Of a stretch of DNA of 64,000 nucleotides, positions 1-11,203 are shown in pieces. The DNA lies in assembly GCA_024803745.1 (NCBI GenBank), contig JANJXV010000004.1, forward strand, positions 52,890,358 through 52,954,357. The letters are read 5' to 3'. The DNA is from Megascapheus bottae (taxonomy: Eukaryota > Chordata > Mammalia > Rodentia > Geomyidae). The position numbers and the translations under genes are program-made. Each line of letters begins with the position of its first letter. Within the stretch, counting starts at the first letter, position 1. The notes under the pieces were generated by a model, which was not told the DNA's origin, searched no databases, and saw only the letters and a program-made list of their open reading frames with translations.

Positions 1-2324
1 GTATGACAAACCCACAGCTAACATTATACTTAATGGCAAAAAGCTAAAACCATTTCCTCTAAAATCAGGAATGAGATATAACATAGTATTAGAATTCCTA
101 CTCTTTAGCATAGTATTAGAATTCCTAACCAGAGCAATAAGGCAAGAAGCAAGCATAAAGGGGATCCAAATAGGGAACGAGGAAGTGAAACATTCCCTCT
201 TTGCAGATGACATGATTCTGTATTTAAAGAATCCTGTGGACTCCACTCCCAAGCTTCTTGAGCTGATTCAAAACTTTGGTAATGTAGCAGGGTATAAAAT
301 TAATCCTCAAAAATCAACTGCCTTCCTATATACCAACAATGAGAGGAACGAGGCAACAATCAGGAAAGCAACTCTTTTTGCAATAGCCTCAAAGAAAATA
401 AAGTACCTAGGAATTAACTTAACTAAGAATGTAAAGGACCTTTATGATGAAAACTTTAAACCCTGAAAAAGGAGCAGAACTGAGGAAATGGAAAAACCTC
501 CCATGCTACTGGATTGGTAGAATTAACATCATGAAAATGGCAATCTTGCCAAGGGCTATCTACAAATTCAACACAATACCCATCAATATCCCATCTTTCT
601 TTAAAGAAATAGAAGAGGCAATCCAAAATTTCATATGGAATCATAAAAGACCCGTATAGCAAAAACAATTCTTAGCAGAAAGAAAAGTGCAACAGAAATT
701 TCAAAACCAAACTTTAGACTCTATTACAGGCCTATAGTAACTAAAACAGCTTGGTACTGGCACAAGAACAGGCCTGAAGACCAATGGAATAGAACTGAAG
801 ACCTAGATATCAACCCACAGACCGATGGCCACCTAATCTTTGATAAGGGAGGCAAAAAAAATAGAATGGAAGAAAGACAGCCTCTTCAACAAGTGGTGCT
901 GGCAGAATTGGTTAAGCACATGCAGAAAACTAAAGTTGGATCCTTCTTTGTCACCCTGCAGCAGGATTAACTCCAAATGGATCAAAGACATGGAGGTAAA
1001 AGCAGATACACTGAAAACTTTACAAGAAGGAATAGGAGATACACAAGGATTCCTTGGCACAGGTTGAAACTTTCTTAATAAGGACCAAGAATCACAACAA
1101 ATCAGAGAAAATCTGCATTAAACTGCAGAGCTTTTGTATGGCAAAGAGCATAGCTAACAAACTAATCAGAAAGCCTACAGAGTGAGAGAAGATCTTTACT
1201 AACCATACAACAGACAAAGGCCACATATCTAAAATATATCAACAGCTCAAAATATGGAATCACTCCAAAACTAATCTCCAAAGAAACAACCATCCATTAA
1301 AAGATGGGCCAAAGACTTAAGGAGAGACTTATCTGAAGAAGAATTAAGAACGGCCTATAGACACATGAAGAAATGCTCAACATCTCTGGTCATAAAAGAA
1401 ATGCAAATCAAAACAACTCTAAGATTCCACCTCACTCCAGTTAGAATGGCCAGGATCAAGAAAACTAATAACAACAGATGCTGGAGGGGATGTGGCCAGG
1501 AGGGATCACTACCTCACTGTTGGTGGGAGTGCAAACTCATTCAACCATTATGGAAAGCAGTATGGCAGTTCCTCAAAAGACTAAACATAGAGCTCCCCTA
1601 TGACCCAGCAATTCCACTACTTGGCATTTACCCAATCATTCAGAAACAAGGACATACTAAATCCACCAGCACAACAATGTTCATTGCAGCACTATTTACC
1701 ATAGCAAAGATATGGAACCAACCTAGATGTCCCTCAGTTGATGAGTGGGTCAACAAGATGTGGTATTTGTACACATGGAATTCTATGCCGCTGTCAGAAA
1801 GCATGACATTTGTTAGGAAATGGAAAGACTTAGAAAAAACTATATTAAGTGAAGTAAGCCAGACTCAAAGGAACATAGGCTCAATGGTTTCCCTCATTTG
1901 TCATAATCAGTAGAAACCTTGGGCTCTCCTAGCAAAGATTTGCAATAGAGCAAAACCTAGATACATAAGGCCATACAGTATGATGGTAAATGAAAGGACC
2001 TCTAGGATATAGAAACAAAAGCCATATAATGAGTGATTGTTGTTCTTAATGTACTATGTTATCTCTCATCTCTTTTGCTGTCCCTTGGTTATCTCATATT
2101 GTTACAGTATCTCACTTTGTTATCTGATATATTGGATATATTTGTATTTGGTTATTTGAAATTGGATAGGGAAGGGGGGAAAACAAGATGAGGGGTGGGG
2201 GTGGGGGGAAATGGGGACCAAAACATGAGAAAGGGTGTAAATGTTTGTGAAGTAATGCACCTTCTATCTGGTGAATATAATGTAACCCTTCTATTAATTA
2301 CAATAAAAAACATGAAAAAAATAA
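1..2324 (+). pseudogene. LINE-1, 3' part (ORF2 remnant plus 3'UTR), runs off the left edge
   Basis: Remnant of L1 ORF2, whose product in an intact element is an endonuclease/reverse transcriptase that copies L1 RNA into the genome. The reverse transcriptase FADD motif is read at 200-211. The C-terminal CX3CX7HX4C knuckle is read at 1479-1532, and the last reading frame stops at 1911-1913. Frame changes and stops between 466 and 1365 show that it is dead. A 19-bp sequence is repeated in direct orientation at 82-100 and 109-127 (27-bp period, in frame), just before the FADD segment. The 3'UTR has a guanine-rich stretch near 2166-2216 and an AATAAA at 2302-2307 followed by an A-rich tail. The family is young here: several other copies in the window share the same tail. 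Confidence 0.95.
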
Positions 2325-2621
2325 TGGAGACCTTTGAGAAAGTTCTGGAGTAAAGCAAACATTAAATTACCATCTTAAGCCTGTGGTTTCTCAGGGTGGG
2401 ACATATATTTCCCAGAAAGCCAGAGGCCATATTTTGTGCATCCTAAAGACTTAATTCTGGTTATAATTTTACTGAGATATCATTTACCTGTTTCATTGAT
2501 TTCCATTTGAACTGATGGCACAAAAACAATATGTCAACTGTTGGCACTTGGGCCTACATATTAACAACAAGCAGGATACAGAAGAACTTACAACCCACTT
2601 GCAAGATGTTTCTTAATCACT
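2325..2621. other. Single-copy-looking DNA
   Basis: About 300 bases between the L1 tail and a SINE. I see no gene, RNA or repeat in it. Confidence 0.5.
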
Positions 2622-2873
2622 ATTTTATTTATTTGTTTTTAATTTTGTATCACCATGGGGGCTCAAACTCAAGTCCCGGGCACTGTCTCAGGCTTTTTCT
2701 TGAAGACTGTCACTCTACCAATATGCCACTGCTCCATTTCCAGCCTTTGACTAGTTAATTGGTGATTAAAAAGTCTCATAGATTTTTCTGTCTAGTTAAG
2801 CTTCAAACCACTTCTGCCTCAGTTCCAGCCTCTTGAATTAACTAAGATTATAGATACAAGCTCTCAGTTACTG
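2622..2873 (-). repeat. B1-like/Geo dimeric SINE, diverged
   Basis: Read on the minus strand. The T-rich left end is the tail. Next comes the right monomer (complement of the ttcaagcccc B box and gtggctcaagtggtag A box regions, both mutated), then the linker recognised by ggttaattggtgatgagagt, then a poorly preserved B1/7SL-like left monomer. Divergence is high, so this is an old copy. Confidence 0.8.
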
Positions 2874-3004
2874 TCACATTATTATTTTTAAAGTAAAGGG
2901 ATTTTTAAGAAAAGGTTTACTTGTATCTTGAAAGGGAAGTCAATATTATTAACTTTATAAATCTTTGTTCTTTGAGTATGTGTTGTTATTATTTTGCTTG
3001 AATT

Positions 3005-3166
3005 GTGGAGTACCCAAATAGAAAGTATGTGGAGGAGAAAACTGGAAGAAAATAAGGGAAGAATTGACACTGTTCAAAAAGAAATGTACTCATCATCTAA
3101 CTTATGTAAATGTAACCACTCTTATACATCTCCTTTACAATAACAATAAAAATTTTAAATCACAGG
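3005..3166 (+). repeat. L1 3'UTR end, older subfamily
   Basis: The stretch from 'gaaatgtactcatcatctaac' to 'caataacaataaaa' matches the end of the L1 at 36712-37195, which has the same 'gaaatgtactcgttatct' block and run-in to AATAAA. It differs from the young L1 tails, which have 'gaagtaatgcaccttctatc' there. Confidence 0.7.
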
Positions 3167-3910
3167 CTAATTTGAAAAAAAAGTAATTAGTCTTAAATTT
3201 GCTGTGCAATATTGAAAGAAATGTACAATGGTAAGAGAGCAATGAGTGAAGGTTTGTAAGTTGGCTTGGCTGGAAGAAGAGCCTATAGTCAAACTGATCA
3301 GGCACAATACTGATAAGGGCAGTGCTACTACATAGACAGTGGCACTGGGCTTTTAGATTAGCAAAGAGGCACTCATCTAGGCAGCATACCTTCTTTCTAT
3401 TCGCAGTGGATGACAGCTGAGATTTGGAACCTTTAGTATTTCAGTTCAAAGCTATGGTTCTACTCCTATTGAAAGAACCTACAGTTGAGGTAGTTTGTAC
3501 TATGAAATAGATTATTGTAAGAGAACTATATCTCTAAGTTTGATTAAATTCATTAACCTTGGGGTTAATGATGAATGTTTAAAACAAAAGATTTTATTAT
3601 TTTATTTTTGTTTTTAGAAAAGGAGAAATTTTCACCAAAGGAAGCAAGGTAGACTACTGGCACTGAAAATGTAAGGAAAAAGGATATCACTGATTGGGGT
3701 GAGTTCAGGGTATAGATCTGTTTTAGTTAATCTCCTGGAAACAAATTTTGTCCTTCAGTTTGATCAGGATTCAGATGAGGGGTGGACACACAGAAAATGG
3801 GAAAATATTAAAATACATTGACAGCTTGGGGCATGAATCAAGTGATGGAGTGAGTGCCTGTCTAACAAATGTGAGGCCTAAGCTTAAATTGTAGTGTCAT
3901 AAAAAGAAGA
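3167..3910. other. Single-copy-looking DNA
   Basis: About 740 bases with no recognisable coding sequence or repeat, apart from an A/T-rich run near 3590-3620. Confidence 0.5.
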
Positions 3911-3972
3911 AACGAGGGCAGGGAGGGAGGAAGGGAGGGAGGGAAGGAGGGAGGGAGGGAGGGAGGGAGGGG
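3911..3972 (+). repeat. (GGGA/GGAA)n microsatellite
   Basis: Nearly pure purine tract of gggagg and ggaagg units. It follows 'taaaaagaagaaac', which may be the remnant tail of an unrecognised older SINE. Confidence 0.9.
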
Positions 3973-4995
3973 ATACTTTGAAATAAAAGACAAAGCTATT
4001 GTAGGCTGCATGAAGGATGTAATGTAAATGCTGATTCAAAGTTATTTGATCCTAATATTGCTGAGATCACTATCAGAATAAAATGAGAATATTAAAAGCA
4101 TTTTAGACTCAACTAAAAGCATGTGATTTTCTTTTTAGGTAGAGTTGTCATGTATATTGTTGAAAACACATAACTGGAACAAGGGCTGATGTAGATTACA
4201 AGTACAGATTTGGAAGTCGCTCAACATATTGGTGACAGTTGAAGTCATACGGGATGCTGTCAGGAAATGGAGAACAGGGAGCATGGCTTTGACTCTGGAA
4301 AACAGAAATACACTGGGATTAAGAATGGCAGAGATGCTGAGAGTACAGGAGGAAAATAACAAGAAAGTACTTTCTAGTAGAAGTAAAGGAGAAGAGGATT
4401 TTTTTAATGAGGTATCAGTGGTGTCAACTGTTGAAGAAGTCAAAGTGGATTAAGAACTAATAAAAGCTCATTAGATCAGGAAAGAAAGAAATCATTAGTC
4501 ACCTTTAAGAAACCCAATGCTCTGGGGTAAAATGAATATAAAATGGACCACAAGTGAATGTTAAGATGTCAAAGAAGAGAGTAGTTTGGACAGAAAAAGG
4601 ACAGAGAGAAATGGTAAGAAATGAAGCCCTGATGTATGAGTGAGGCTAAAACCAAGGCTAAGAATCTATTGCCTTTGAATTTAAAAGGTAGAATGAGATG
4701 GAAAAGAGAGTAACATCCTGGCAGAGGTTTAAAAATCTTAAGGTTGAATAATATTATTCAACCACCGAGAAGAATGAAATTATGTCATTTGCAGGGAAGT
4801 TTATGGCTCAGCAACTATTCTATAAAGCAAAGTAAGTAAGATTCAGAAGCGCAAAGATCACTAGCTCTCTCATGGGTGGACACTAGATTTAAAATATAAA
4901 CATATAGATCGACACAAGCAGGATCATATATGTATCCGTATGATCAATCTGACTAAAGAACAGTATGTACTAAGAAAAAAATATGTTGTTGGATA
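3973..4995. other. Single-copy-looking DNA
   Basis: About 1 kb. It holds two overlapping opposite-strand reading frames of 74 and 102 codons near 4135-4453. Neither has recognisable domains and neither is clearly beyond chance. Confidence 0.5.
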
Positions 4996-5238
4996 AAAAG
5001 TATTATCCAGGCATGGTGGCTCATGACTGTAATCAGGGGGCTGAGCTCTGAGGATCATAGTTCAAAGCCAGCCCCAGCACTAAAGTCCGTGAGATTCTTC
5101 TCTCCAATTAACTAACAGAAAAGAAGAAGGGGCACTGTGGCTCAAAGGATAGGGCAGTAGCCTTGAGCTGAAGAGCTCAGGGACAGCTCCCAGGCTAAGA
5201 GTTCAAGCCCCATGACCAACAAAAAGAAAAGTATTATC
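4996..5238 (+). repeat. B1-like/Geo dimeric SINE with target-site duplication
   Basis: The body is 5008-5226. The left monomer reads 'ggcatggtggctcatgactg', like B1/Alu. The linker contains 'gagattcttctctccaatta'. The right monomer has an A-box-like 'gtggctcaaaggataggg' and a B-box-like 'gagttcaagcccc', then an A-rich tail. The 12-bp duplication aaaagtattatc is found at 4996-5007 and 5227-5238, which fixes the ends and shows L1-type retroposition. Confidence 0.93.
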
Positions 5239-5381
5239 TGTATTTTCTCTGCCAAAATACTAAGCCTATGGTTTTAGATATTAAACTCTTTGTGTATGAA
5301 CTTAAAAGGCTTACTAATTTATAGAAGATATTTCTATTGAAATAGAAAGGAATTCGTTAGATCTGAAAAAGTAGTCTAAGT

Positions 5382-5626
5382 CAAGCACCAGTGGCTCTCA
5401 ACCTGTAATCATAGCTATTCAGGAGACTGAGATCTAAGGATCACAGTTTGAAGCCAGTCCAAGAAGTAAAGTCCATATGACTCTTATCTCCAATTAGTCA
5501 CCAAAAGGTCTAACGTGGAAAAGTGACTCATGTGGTAGATTGTTTGTCTTGAGCACAAAAGTTCAGGTGTAGCTCCTAACTCTAATTTCAAGCCCCAGGA
5601 TCAGCCCAAAAATAATAAAAATAAAA
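5382..5626 (+). repeat. B1-like/Geo dimeric SINE, diverged
   Basis: Same architecture as the copy at 5008, with 'gagatctaaggatcacag' in the left monomer, 'ctcttatctccaattagtca' in the linker and an eroded right monomer. The tail is (ATAAA)-rich. No convincing target duplication was found, consistent with greater age. Confidence 0.87.
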
Positions 5627-7389
5627 CTTAGTAAGGGTGAATTAACTAACTTAGACTTATATCCAAAAACATTAACAAGTTCATGGTAATATGTATTTAA
5701 GTAGCAACCAGCATTAAAAAAAAGAACAATCCATTTTAGCAGATAGCAAATTGGATTTGAGTCAATAGCCTATTATGATCAGCACCCCCCCAAAAAAAAG
5801 CTTTGTTATAGGTCTTTAAAGAAATTAACATATGCCACCAAAAATCAGTTAAATCAATTTTTAAACAAATCCAGGTTTATTTTAGTCATGCAGGTCTTGT
5901 AGCTAGTTGGGTTCTACTTCTTCACAATGTCACTTAGGCCCACAAATGCTTCTCCCATGCTGCCATATCATCTCAAAGCAGCTATGGACCATTCCTTCAG
6001 CTGTCCTTAGGGATCAGGCCTGTAGGTAGGTGATTGCAATTATTTCTACCTCTATCCTATTGGTAAGAATTAGCTACATAGCCCCCCCTACATGCATGAG
6101 CCAAAAAAATGCTAGCTGTGATGGATACTTGTTGTATGAATGCACACTCTAAAAGTATGTAGTACAAACTGTATTTTAAAATATTTGTGCCCCAAAACTA
6201 TGAGACTACTTAGCAAAGGAGAACATTTAGGACATGAAATTGATGGTCCCTTTTCTCTGAAGCTCTGGCCCAGACTTCACCTGCCATTCAGATACACAGC
6301 TTTAATTGAGTTTCATACTCTAAAAGAGATGTTGAAACACTGAATACCTGAGGAGGGCAACAGGGATGGTGAGGGTAATTGTAGTATTATCATATGGAAA
6401 ATAGCAACAGGAAATGGCTCTGTTGAGTCCAAGGAGAGACAAGAGCTATCTTCTAGTATATGAATGACTGTCATTTTAAAGAAATGTTAAAGTGCTCTTT
6501 CATGGTCCTAAGGGATAGAATTTGGCAAGCTTTTTAAAAATGGGAGCTAGCCAAGGACAGAATGTGCTACCTCTGCATGTCATGCTCCTTTACTGGAGAG
6601 AATTATCCATTGCTGCTTGCCTTCATATAATTGGTCATTCTAACTCACAGATTCTGTAGCTTCAAATTGGGTTAAAATTTATTTGTACTTAAATCAATAC
6701 ACTACAACTTTTACAGTCATTTTCATACCTATGTAAAGCATGGAAAAAATGGAGTCACCCAATGAGTAGCTTTCTCAATGAGGTCAAGCAAGCTAATATT
6801 CTGCCTTCTTATTTCAGCTTCCATGCTGTTTTTAAAAAGTAAACTTTGACGGTCTATTCAGTGTCACAATTGCCACTTTTTTCACGCCTTTTGTTGATGA
6901 TTTTGTGATTTAAAATAAACCCCAGTTGCAATCCTCAAATGCTATTGAGCTCAAGAATGTACTTACAGAGAAAATAGGTGTGTTAGAGAATACTCATTCA
7001 CAAGTTTTAGTACCCAAATGCTAATGAATCATTAAAATACATTAATGTCTGTAAACAGAGGTGGCTCTAAATGGAAACAGGTAGAAAACAAGGGCCTACA
7101 CTCTTTAGTTGATGAAGATGTGGACATAGGCTCATAGAAGCTTAACCCTGTTTGGGGCCTAGGAATAATGACTTCATATCTGCTCATTCAGTGTCCAAAC
7201 CACTTTATAGATTATAAAAGTTGTGAATAATGAGAATCGGTATGCATATTAGGAATGCAACAAAATATTAGCTGACAATTATGAGATATTTCTCAGGTAT
7301 CAAGAACTGTACTGAATATTCAGTAGAATATCGAGTCCTGTCATATTCTCTAGGGTCAAGCAAGGTAAGTGCAACCTTGGACCACAGGA
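5627..7389. other. Single-copy-looking DNA
   Basis: About 1.75 kb of AT-rich sequence with short poly-C and poly-A runs (near 5785 and 6082). I see no coding sequence or named repeat. A 67-codon frame at 6140-6343 has no recognisable features. Confidence 0.5.
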
Positions 7390-7617
7390 GACAATAGCCC
7401 TTCACTCCAGGTGGCGCATTCCACTCTGGGCCTGGCCAAGGACACTGCACCTGCACCCATATTTTTGGCTTCCTTCTTAAGTGCCCCCTAAAATCCAGTC
7501 CCTCCCACATCCTGCAAACCTAGGGGAAAGTCTGTGGCCCTCACTGGCAATAACCAGTCCTTTCTTGTCGACGACTGAGTCCAGCCTATTCCTTTTCTGT
7601 TCGCCATTGTCCTAACA
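7390..7617 (+). repeat. Endogenous retrovirus LTR, 3' part (class I candidate)
   Basis: GC-richer sequence than its flanks, ending in '...cctaaca' at 7617, two bases before a primer-binding-site-like sequence. That spacing is expected for the 3' end of a 5' LTR. The left end is not defined, because no matching second LTR or terminal TG could be placed with confidence. Confidence 0.5.
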
Positions 7618-7619
7618 TA

Positions 7620-7637
7620 TGGTGCCGAACGCCCTAG
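7620..7637 (+). other. Retroviral primer-binding-site-like sequence (tRNA-Phe type)
   Basis: TGGTGCCGAAC followed by gccctag resembles the complement of the 3' end of tRNA-Phe (TGGTGCCGAAACCC...), which primes some class I and class II endogenous retroviruses. The match covers about the first 11 bases and then degrades. Its position directly after an LTR-like CA end supports the call. Confidence 0.55.
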
Positions 7638-8500
7638 AGGAAAAACGCCAGGAGTAACTAGGTCCTCTCCACCGGCCTTCAGGCCGCCTCTCATGGAGCC
7701 TTTTACCTTCTCTTTCTGAGGCCTTTGTTCATCAGGAGCACAAAGCCCTCAGCTTACTTTGGGCTACATAGCTGTCTACAACAACCCTGTGGCCTTTCCC
7801 TACATAAGTGGTACACGCCTCGTGGATGACCACCCTGTGTGACCTGAGGTATTATTAGTCCCCTGCCTTATCTCTCCCCCTATTCTCTCTTCCTCACCCT
7901 GTCCACTGGACTCTGTGCCATTTGATGATTGACTACATCCACTACAGAGAAGCCTCAGGACAAGGTGATCAGCCCGGTCTGTGGCAGAGGTTCTGTGTCA
8001 TGAACCTAGGGACCCCAAGAGTCCTTCCCTCCTCCCCCTCCCTTCCTATATGGGCGGGGCAGAGACTCTGGGAATCTCTCCCTTGCTGACCTCCTGACAC
8101 CTTTTAATTAGGACCTTTGGGAATTTCCTCTCCTAACTATTGGGATCTATCCACTTGCCTTCCCAAAGTCCCAGGGAGCAGTGGGTCAGGTCACTCTATA
8201 GTCATACTAATTTTCCAGATTGTCTCCTAGAGATATTCCATTGGCTTCTCCACCCTCTAATCTTAAAATTCTTGGTCTGATTTACAAAGAAAACTGACTT
8301 TGTCTGCCAAAATCTGCCTCCCTATCATGTAAACAATGGCCACCATTGGCCCGAATTCAGAACCTTCAATTTTACTCTTACTGATATAAACATTTCTCCA
8401 ATGAAATGGCAAGGGGTGTGAGGTCCCCCACACGCAAGTCTTCATTTACCTCCACTTCAGTGACCCTCTCCTGTTCTGACCACCCATCCTTCTCTGACCT
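7638..8500 (+). pseudogene. Degraded retroviral leader and gag-like remnant
   Basis: Downstream of the primer-binding site there is a non-coding leader, then a gag-like remnant. Around 8347-8420 one frame reads WPEFRTFNF, which fits the WP-x3-TFN pattern in the matrix region of gamma-type retroviruses. The frame stops soon after, and the surrounding segments need several frame changes to stay gag-like, so it is a dead relic. Capsid, protease, polymerase and envelope genes were not recognised downstream. Confidence 0.45.
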
Positions 8501-9130
8501 CTGCTCCAGAGGGAAAGCCCCTCTGCTCTTCTGCCTTGCCCTCCAAGACCTTCTCTGCCTTAAGCTTCCCAGCTATCTCCTCTAGAAAGAGAACTCCTTG
8601 CCTTGTAGTAATCTACATTTCCCCCCTCCTTTCTCTTTGTTTCTGTCTCTGTCTCTTGGTATCTCTATGTCTCTGTCTCTCTCTGCCTCCTGCCGCTCCT
8701 CTCCCTCTCTCTCTGATAACCTCCAGATTGGAGATCTTTTACCATTATGTCGCCTCTATTCCCACTGACAGCCCTTCAACTTGTGACCTTGAGAGTGAGA
8801 TGCAGGCACCCTCTAGGTTCCTTCTTAAAGGCCAGCAGTCCTGAATCTGAGGTTCTATAAGCCCATGTATTTCCTCCATCCTTCCTTTTGTAACTACTTT
8901 CCTCCTCTCTGCAGCCACTCTTCTTTCTCTAAGTTAAAACTGTCTCCTCCAAACAAACTTCTATTAACTTTGCCCTCTCACTTCTCTCTCCTTTTTTCTC
9001 CACCCAAAAATCCAATGATGAAAGAACTTACATACCCCAAACAAATCTCTTTTTGTATTTGGGACCTCCCCACCAAACTTTACTAAAATTGCCTTAAAAT
9101 GTTTTCTGGTTATTTTGTTTGGTATTACCT
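8501..9130. other. Pyrimidine-rich DNA, possibly more retroviral relic
   Basis: Strong CT bias on this strand (TCTGTCTC-rich near 8630-8715), with open but featureless reading frames of 102 and 73 codons. It may be decayed internal retrovirus sequence, but nothing specific was recognised. Confidence 0.35.
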
Positions 9131-9335
9131 ATTTTGTTTTGTCTTGTTTTGTTTTTTAATTTTATTGTTGGGGTATAGAGGGATTACAGTTACATTCATC
9201 AGGTAGTGGGTGCATTACTTCCCGTACACTGATACCCTCTCTCATGTTTTTGTCCCAATTTCTCTCTGCCACCCTTCCCAATCATCTTGTTTCCCCCTTC
9301 TCTTCCCTATTTCAAATAAACAAATAAACCTATAT
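9131..9335 (-). repeat. L1 3'UTR fragment, split (tail half)
   Basis: T-rich tail at 9131-9165, then the complement of the L1 3'UTR (AATAAA complement, 'tacattcatcaggtagt', guanine-rich stretch as C-rich). It resumes at 10084 after the inserted L1 at 9352-10067. The two halves join smoothly once the insert and one copy of the duplication are removed. Confidence 0.9.
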
Positions 9336-10083
9336 ACAATATACCAGGTAAGGCAATTCCACTACTTGGCATTTACCCAGTCATCCAGAAACAAGGACAT
9401 ACTAAATCCACTAGCACAACGATGTTCATTGCGGCACTATTTACCACACTAAAGATATGGAACCAAGCTAAATGCCGCTCAGTTGATGATTAGATCAAGA
9501 AGATGTGGTATTTATACACAATGGAATTCAATGCTGCCATCAGAAAAAATTACATCACCCCATTTGTAAGGAAATGGAAAGACTTGGAAAAACTCATATT
9601 AAGTGAAGTAAGCCAGACTCAAAGGAACATAGGCTCAATAGATTCCCTCATTTGTCATAATTAGTATAAACCCTGGACTCTCCTAGCAGAGGTTTACAAT
9701 AGGGCAAATCCTAGATACATAAGGCCATATGGGATGAGGCTAAATGAAAGAACCTCCAGGATATGAAAACAAGAGCCGTATAGTGTGTGATTGTTGTTCT
9801 TAATGTACTGCTCTTCCTCATCTCTTTCGTTATCCCTTGGTTATCTCATATTGTTACAACATCTTACCTTGTTATCTGGTATATTGTATATATGTTTATT
9901 TGAAATAGAATAGGAAAGGGGGGAAACAAGATGAGGGGAGGGTGTAGGAGCGGGAAATGGGGACAAAAACATGAGAAAGGGAATCAATGTCTGGGAAGTA
10001 ATGCACCTTCTATCTGGTGAATATAATGTAACCCTTCTATTAATTACAATAAAAAAGAATAACAAAAACAATATACCAGGTAA
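9336..10083 (+). mobile_element. 5'-truncated L1 inserted into an older L1, with 16-bp duplication
   Basis: The insert body is 9352-10067, flanked by identical 16-bp copies of acaatataccaggtaa at 9336-9351 and 10068-10083. It starts in the ORF2 C-terminal region (ggcaattccactacttggc), carries the full 3'UTR with the guanine-rich block near 9915-9960, and ends in AATAAA and an A-rich tail. It is the youngest element of this nest. Confidence 0.95.
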
Positions 10084-10125
10084 CAAAGTCAGATACAGTA
10101 GCCACATGAGATTAATCTTATGTTA
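10084..10125 (-). repeat. L1 3'UTR fragment, split (upstream half)
   Basis: Complement of 'ttaatctcat...gtatctgactttgtta' of the L1 3'UTR, continuing the fragment at 9131-9335. The element is truncated near 10125. Weakly similar ttacct(a/g)tttt sequences at about 9125 and 10126 may be its target duplication. Confidence 0.8.
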
Positions 10126-10240
10126 CCTGTTTGTTTTTTTTAGCATTGACTTCATGATTCTACCTTATAATGTGCAAAATATCTTTTGCCATTTTTCCAT
10201 TGGAACTCCAAAAAAAATATGGCCAATTTTTATTTTTTTT

Positions 10241-11135
10241 AAACCTAAGCAGGAAACCATCCAGCCTATGTTTCATTGGGTCTGGATTACTTCACTTAAT
10301 ATGATTTTTTCCAAGTCTTTCCATTTCCTTGGGGTGGTATCATTCTTTCTGATGTCAACATAGAATTCCATTATGTATAAATATCACGTCTTCTTGATCC
10401 ACTCATCTACTGCGGGGCATCTGAGATGGTTCCATATCTTAGCTATGGTAAATAATGCTGCAGTGAACATGGTTGTGCTAGTAGGTTTAATATGGCCTTG
10501 TTTCTGGGCATTTGGGTAAATGCTCAGGAGTGAGATTGCTGGGTCATAGAAGAACTCTATATTTAGTCTTTTGAGTAATCACAATACTGCTTTCCAGAGT
10601 GGTTGCACAAGTTTGCACTCCCACCAACAGTGTAGTAGCATTCCCTTCTGGTCCCTTCCCCACCAGTCAAAAGCTATGTATATGTGGCCATATAGGATGA
10701 TGCAAACTGAAATGAACTCCAGGATGGGAAACAAGAGGTTTATCTTTGTGGTTGTAGTTTTTAGTGTACAATGTGATGCTATTTTTTCTTTTTTCCCTTA
10801 TGGTTTATCCTCTGTTGTTGCTGTTGTTGACTTTGGTACTTGGTGTATTATATATACATTTATTTGTTTATTTCAATCAGGGAAGGGAAGGGGAAAAACA
10901 AAATGATGAGAGCAAGGACAAGGGGTGAACCAATGTAACAACAGCATTCACAAGACAATGTATTGGAAATGAACTTTATAATTTGAAAGGGGGTTAGGGG
11001 AGGGAAAGTGGGAGAAAAACCATGGAAAGGGGTAACAATTTTCAAGTAGTATACTCAATACCTTACAATTATAACTGTAACCCCCTATACATCACCCTGA
11101 CAGTAAAATAAAATTCAAAAAAAAACCTAAGTGGG
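10241..11135 (+). mobile_element. Twin-primed L1 with inverted 5' segment
   Basis: 10254-10668 is the reverse complement of the L1 ORF2 C-terminal region, from 'ctggtggggaagggaccag' to 'cataggctggatggttt'. 10669-11122 is direct-strand L1 3'UTR starting 'tcaaaagctatg', ending with AATAAAA and an A-run. About 60 bases of L1 between the two segments are missing. The element is bracketed by aaacctaagcagg (10241-10253) and aaacctaagtggg (11123-11135), 11 of 13 identical. This is the structure expected from twin priming. The 3'UTR is of an older subfamily with an extra 'acaatgtattggaaatgaac' block. Confidence 0.88.
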
Positions 11136-11154
11136 CCTTAAAACTTTTGTGCAG

Positions 11155-11156
<2 letters not shown>

Positions 11157-11199
<43 letters not shown>
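11157..11199 (+). repeat. (GT)n microsatellite
   Basis: About 20 uninterrupted GT units. Confidence 0.97.

Positions 11200-11203
<4 letters not shown>

Noticed and set aside
4135..4453. Overlapping 102- and 74-codon frames on opposite strands
   Set aside because: Mutual shadows without domains; no evidence favours either.
9131..10668. A single long minus-strand L1 from 9131 to 10668
   Set aside because: Sequence at 10126-10240 is not L1, and the 13-bp duplication at 10241 shows that the segment after it belongs to the twin-primed element.
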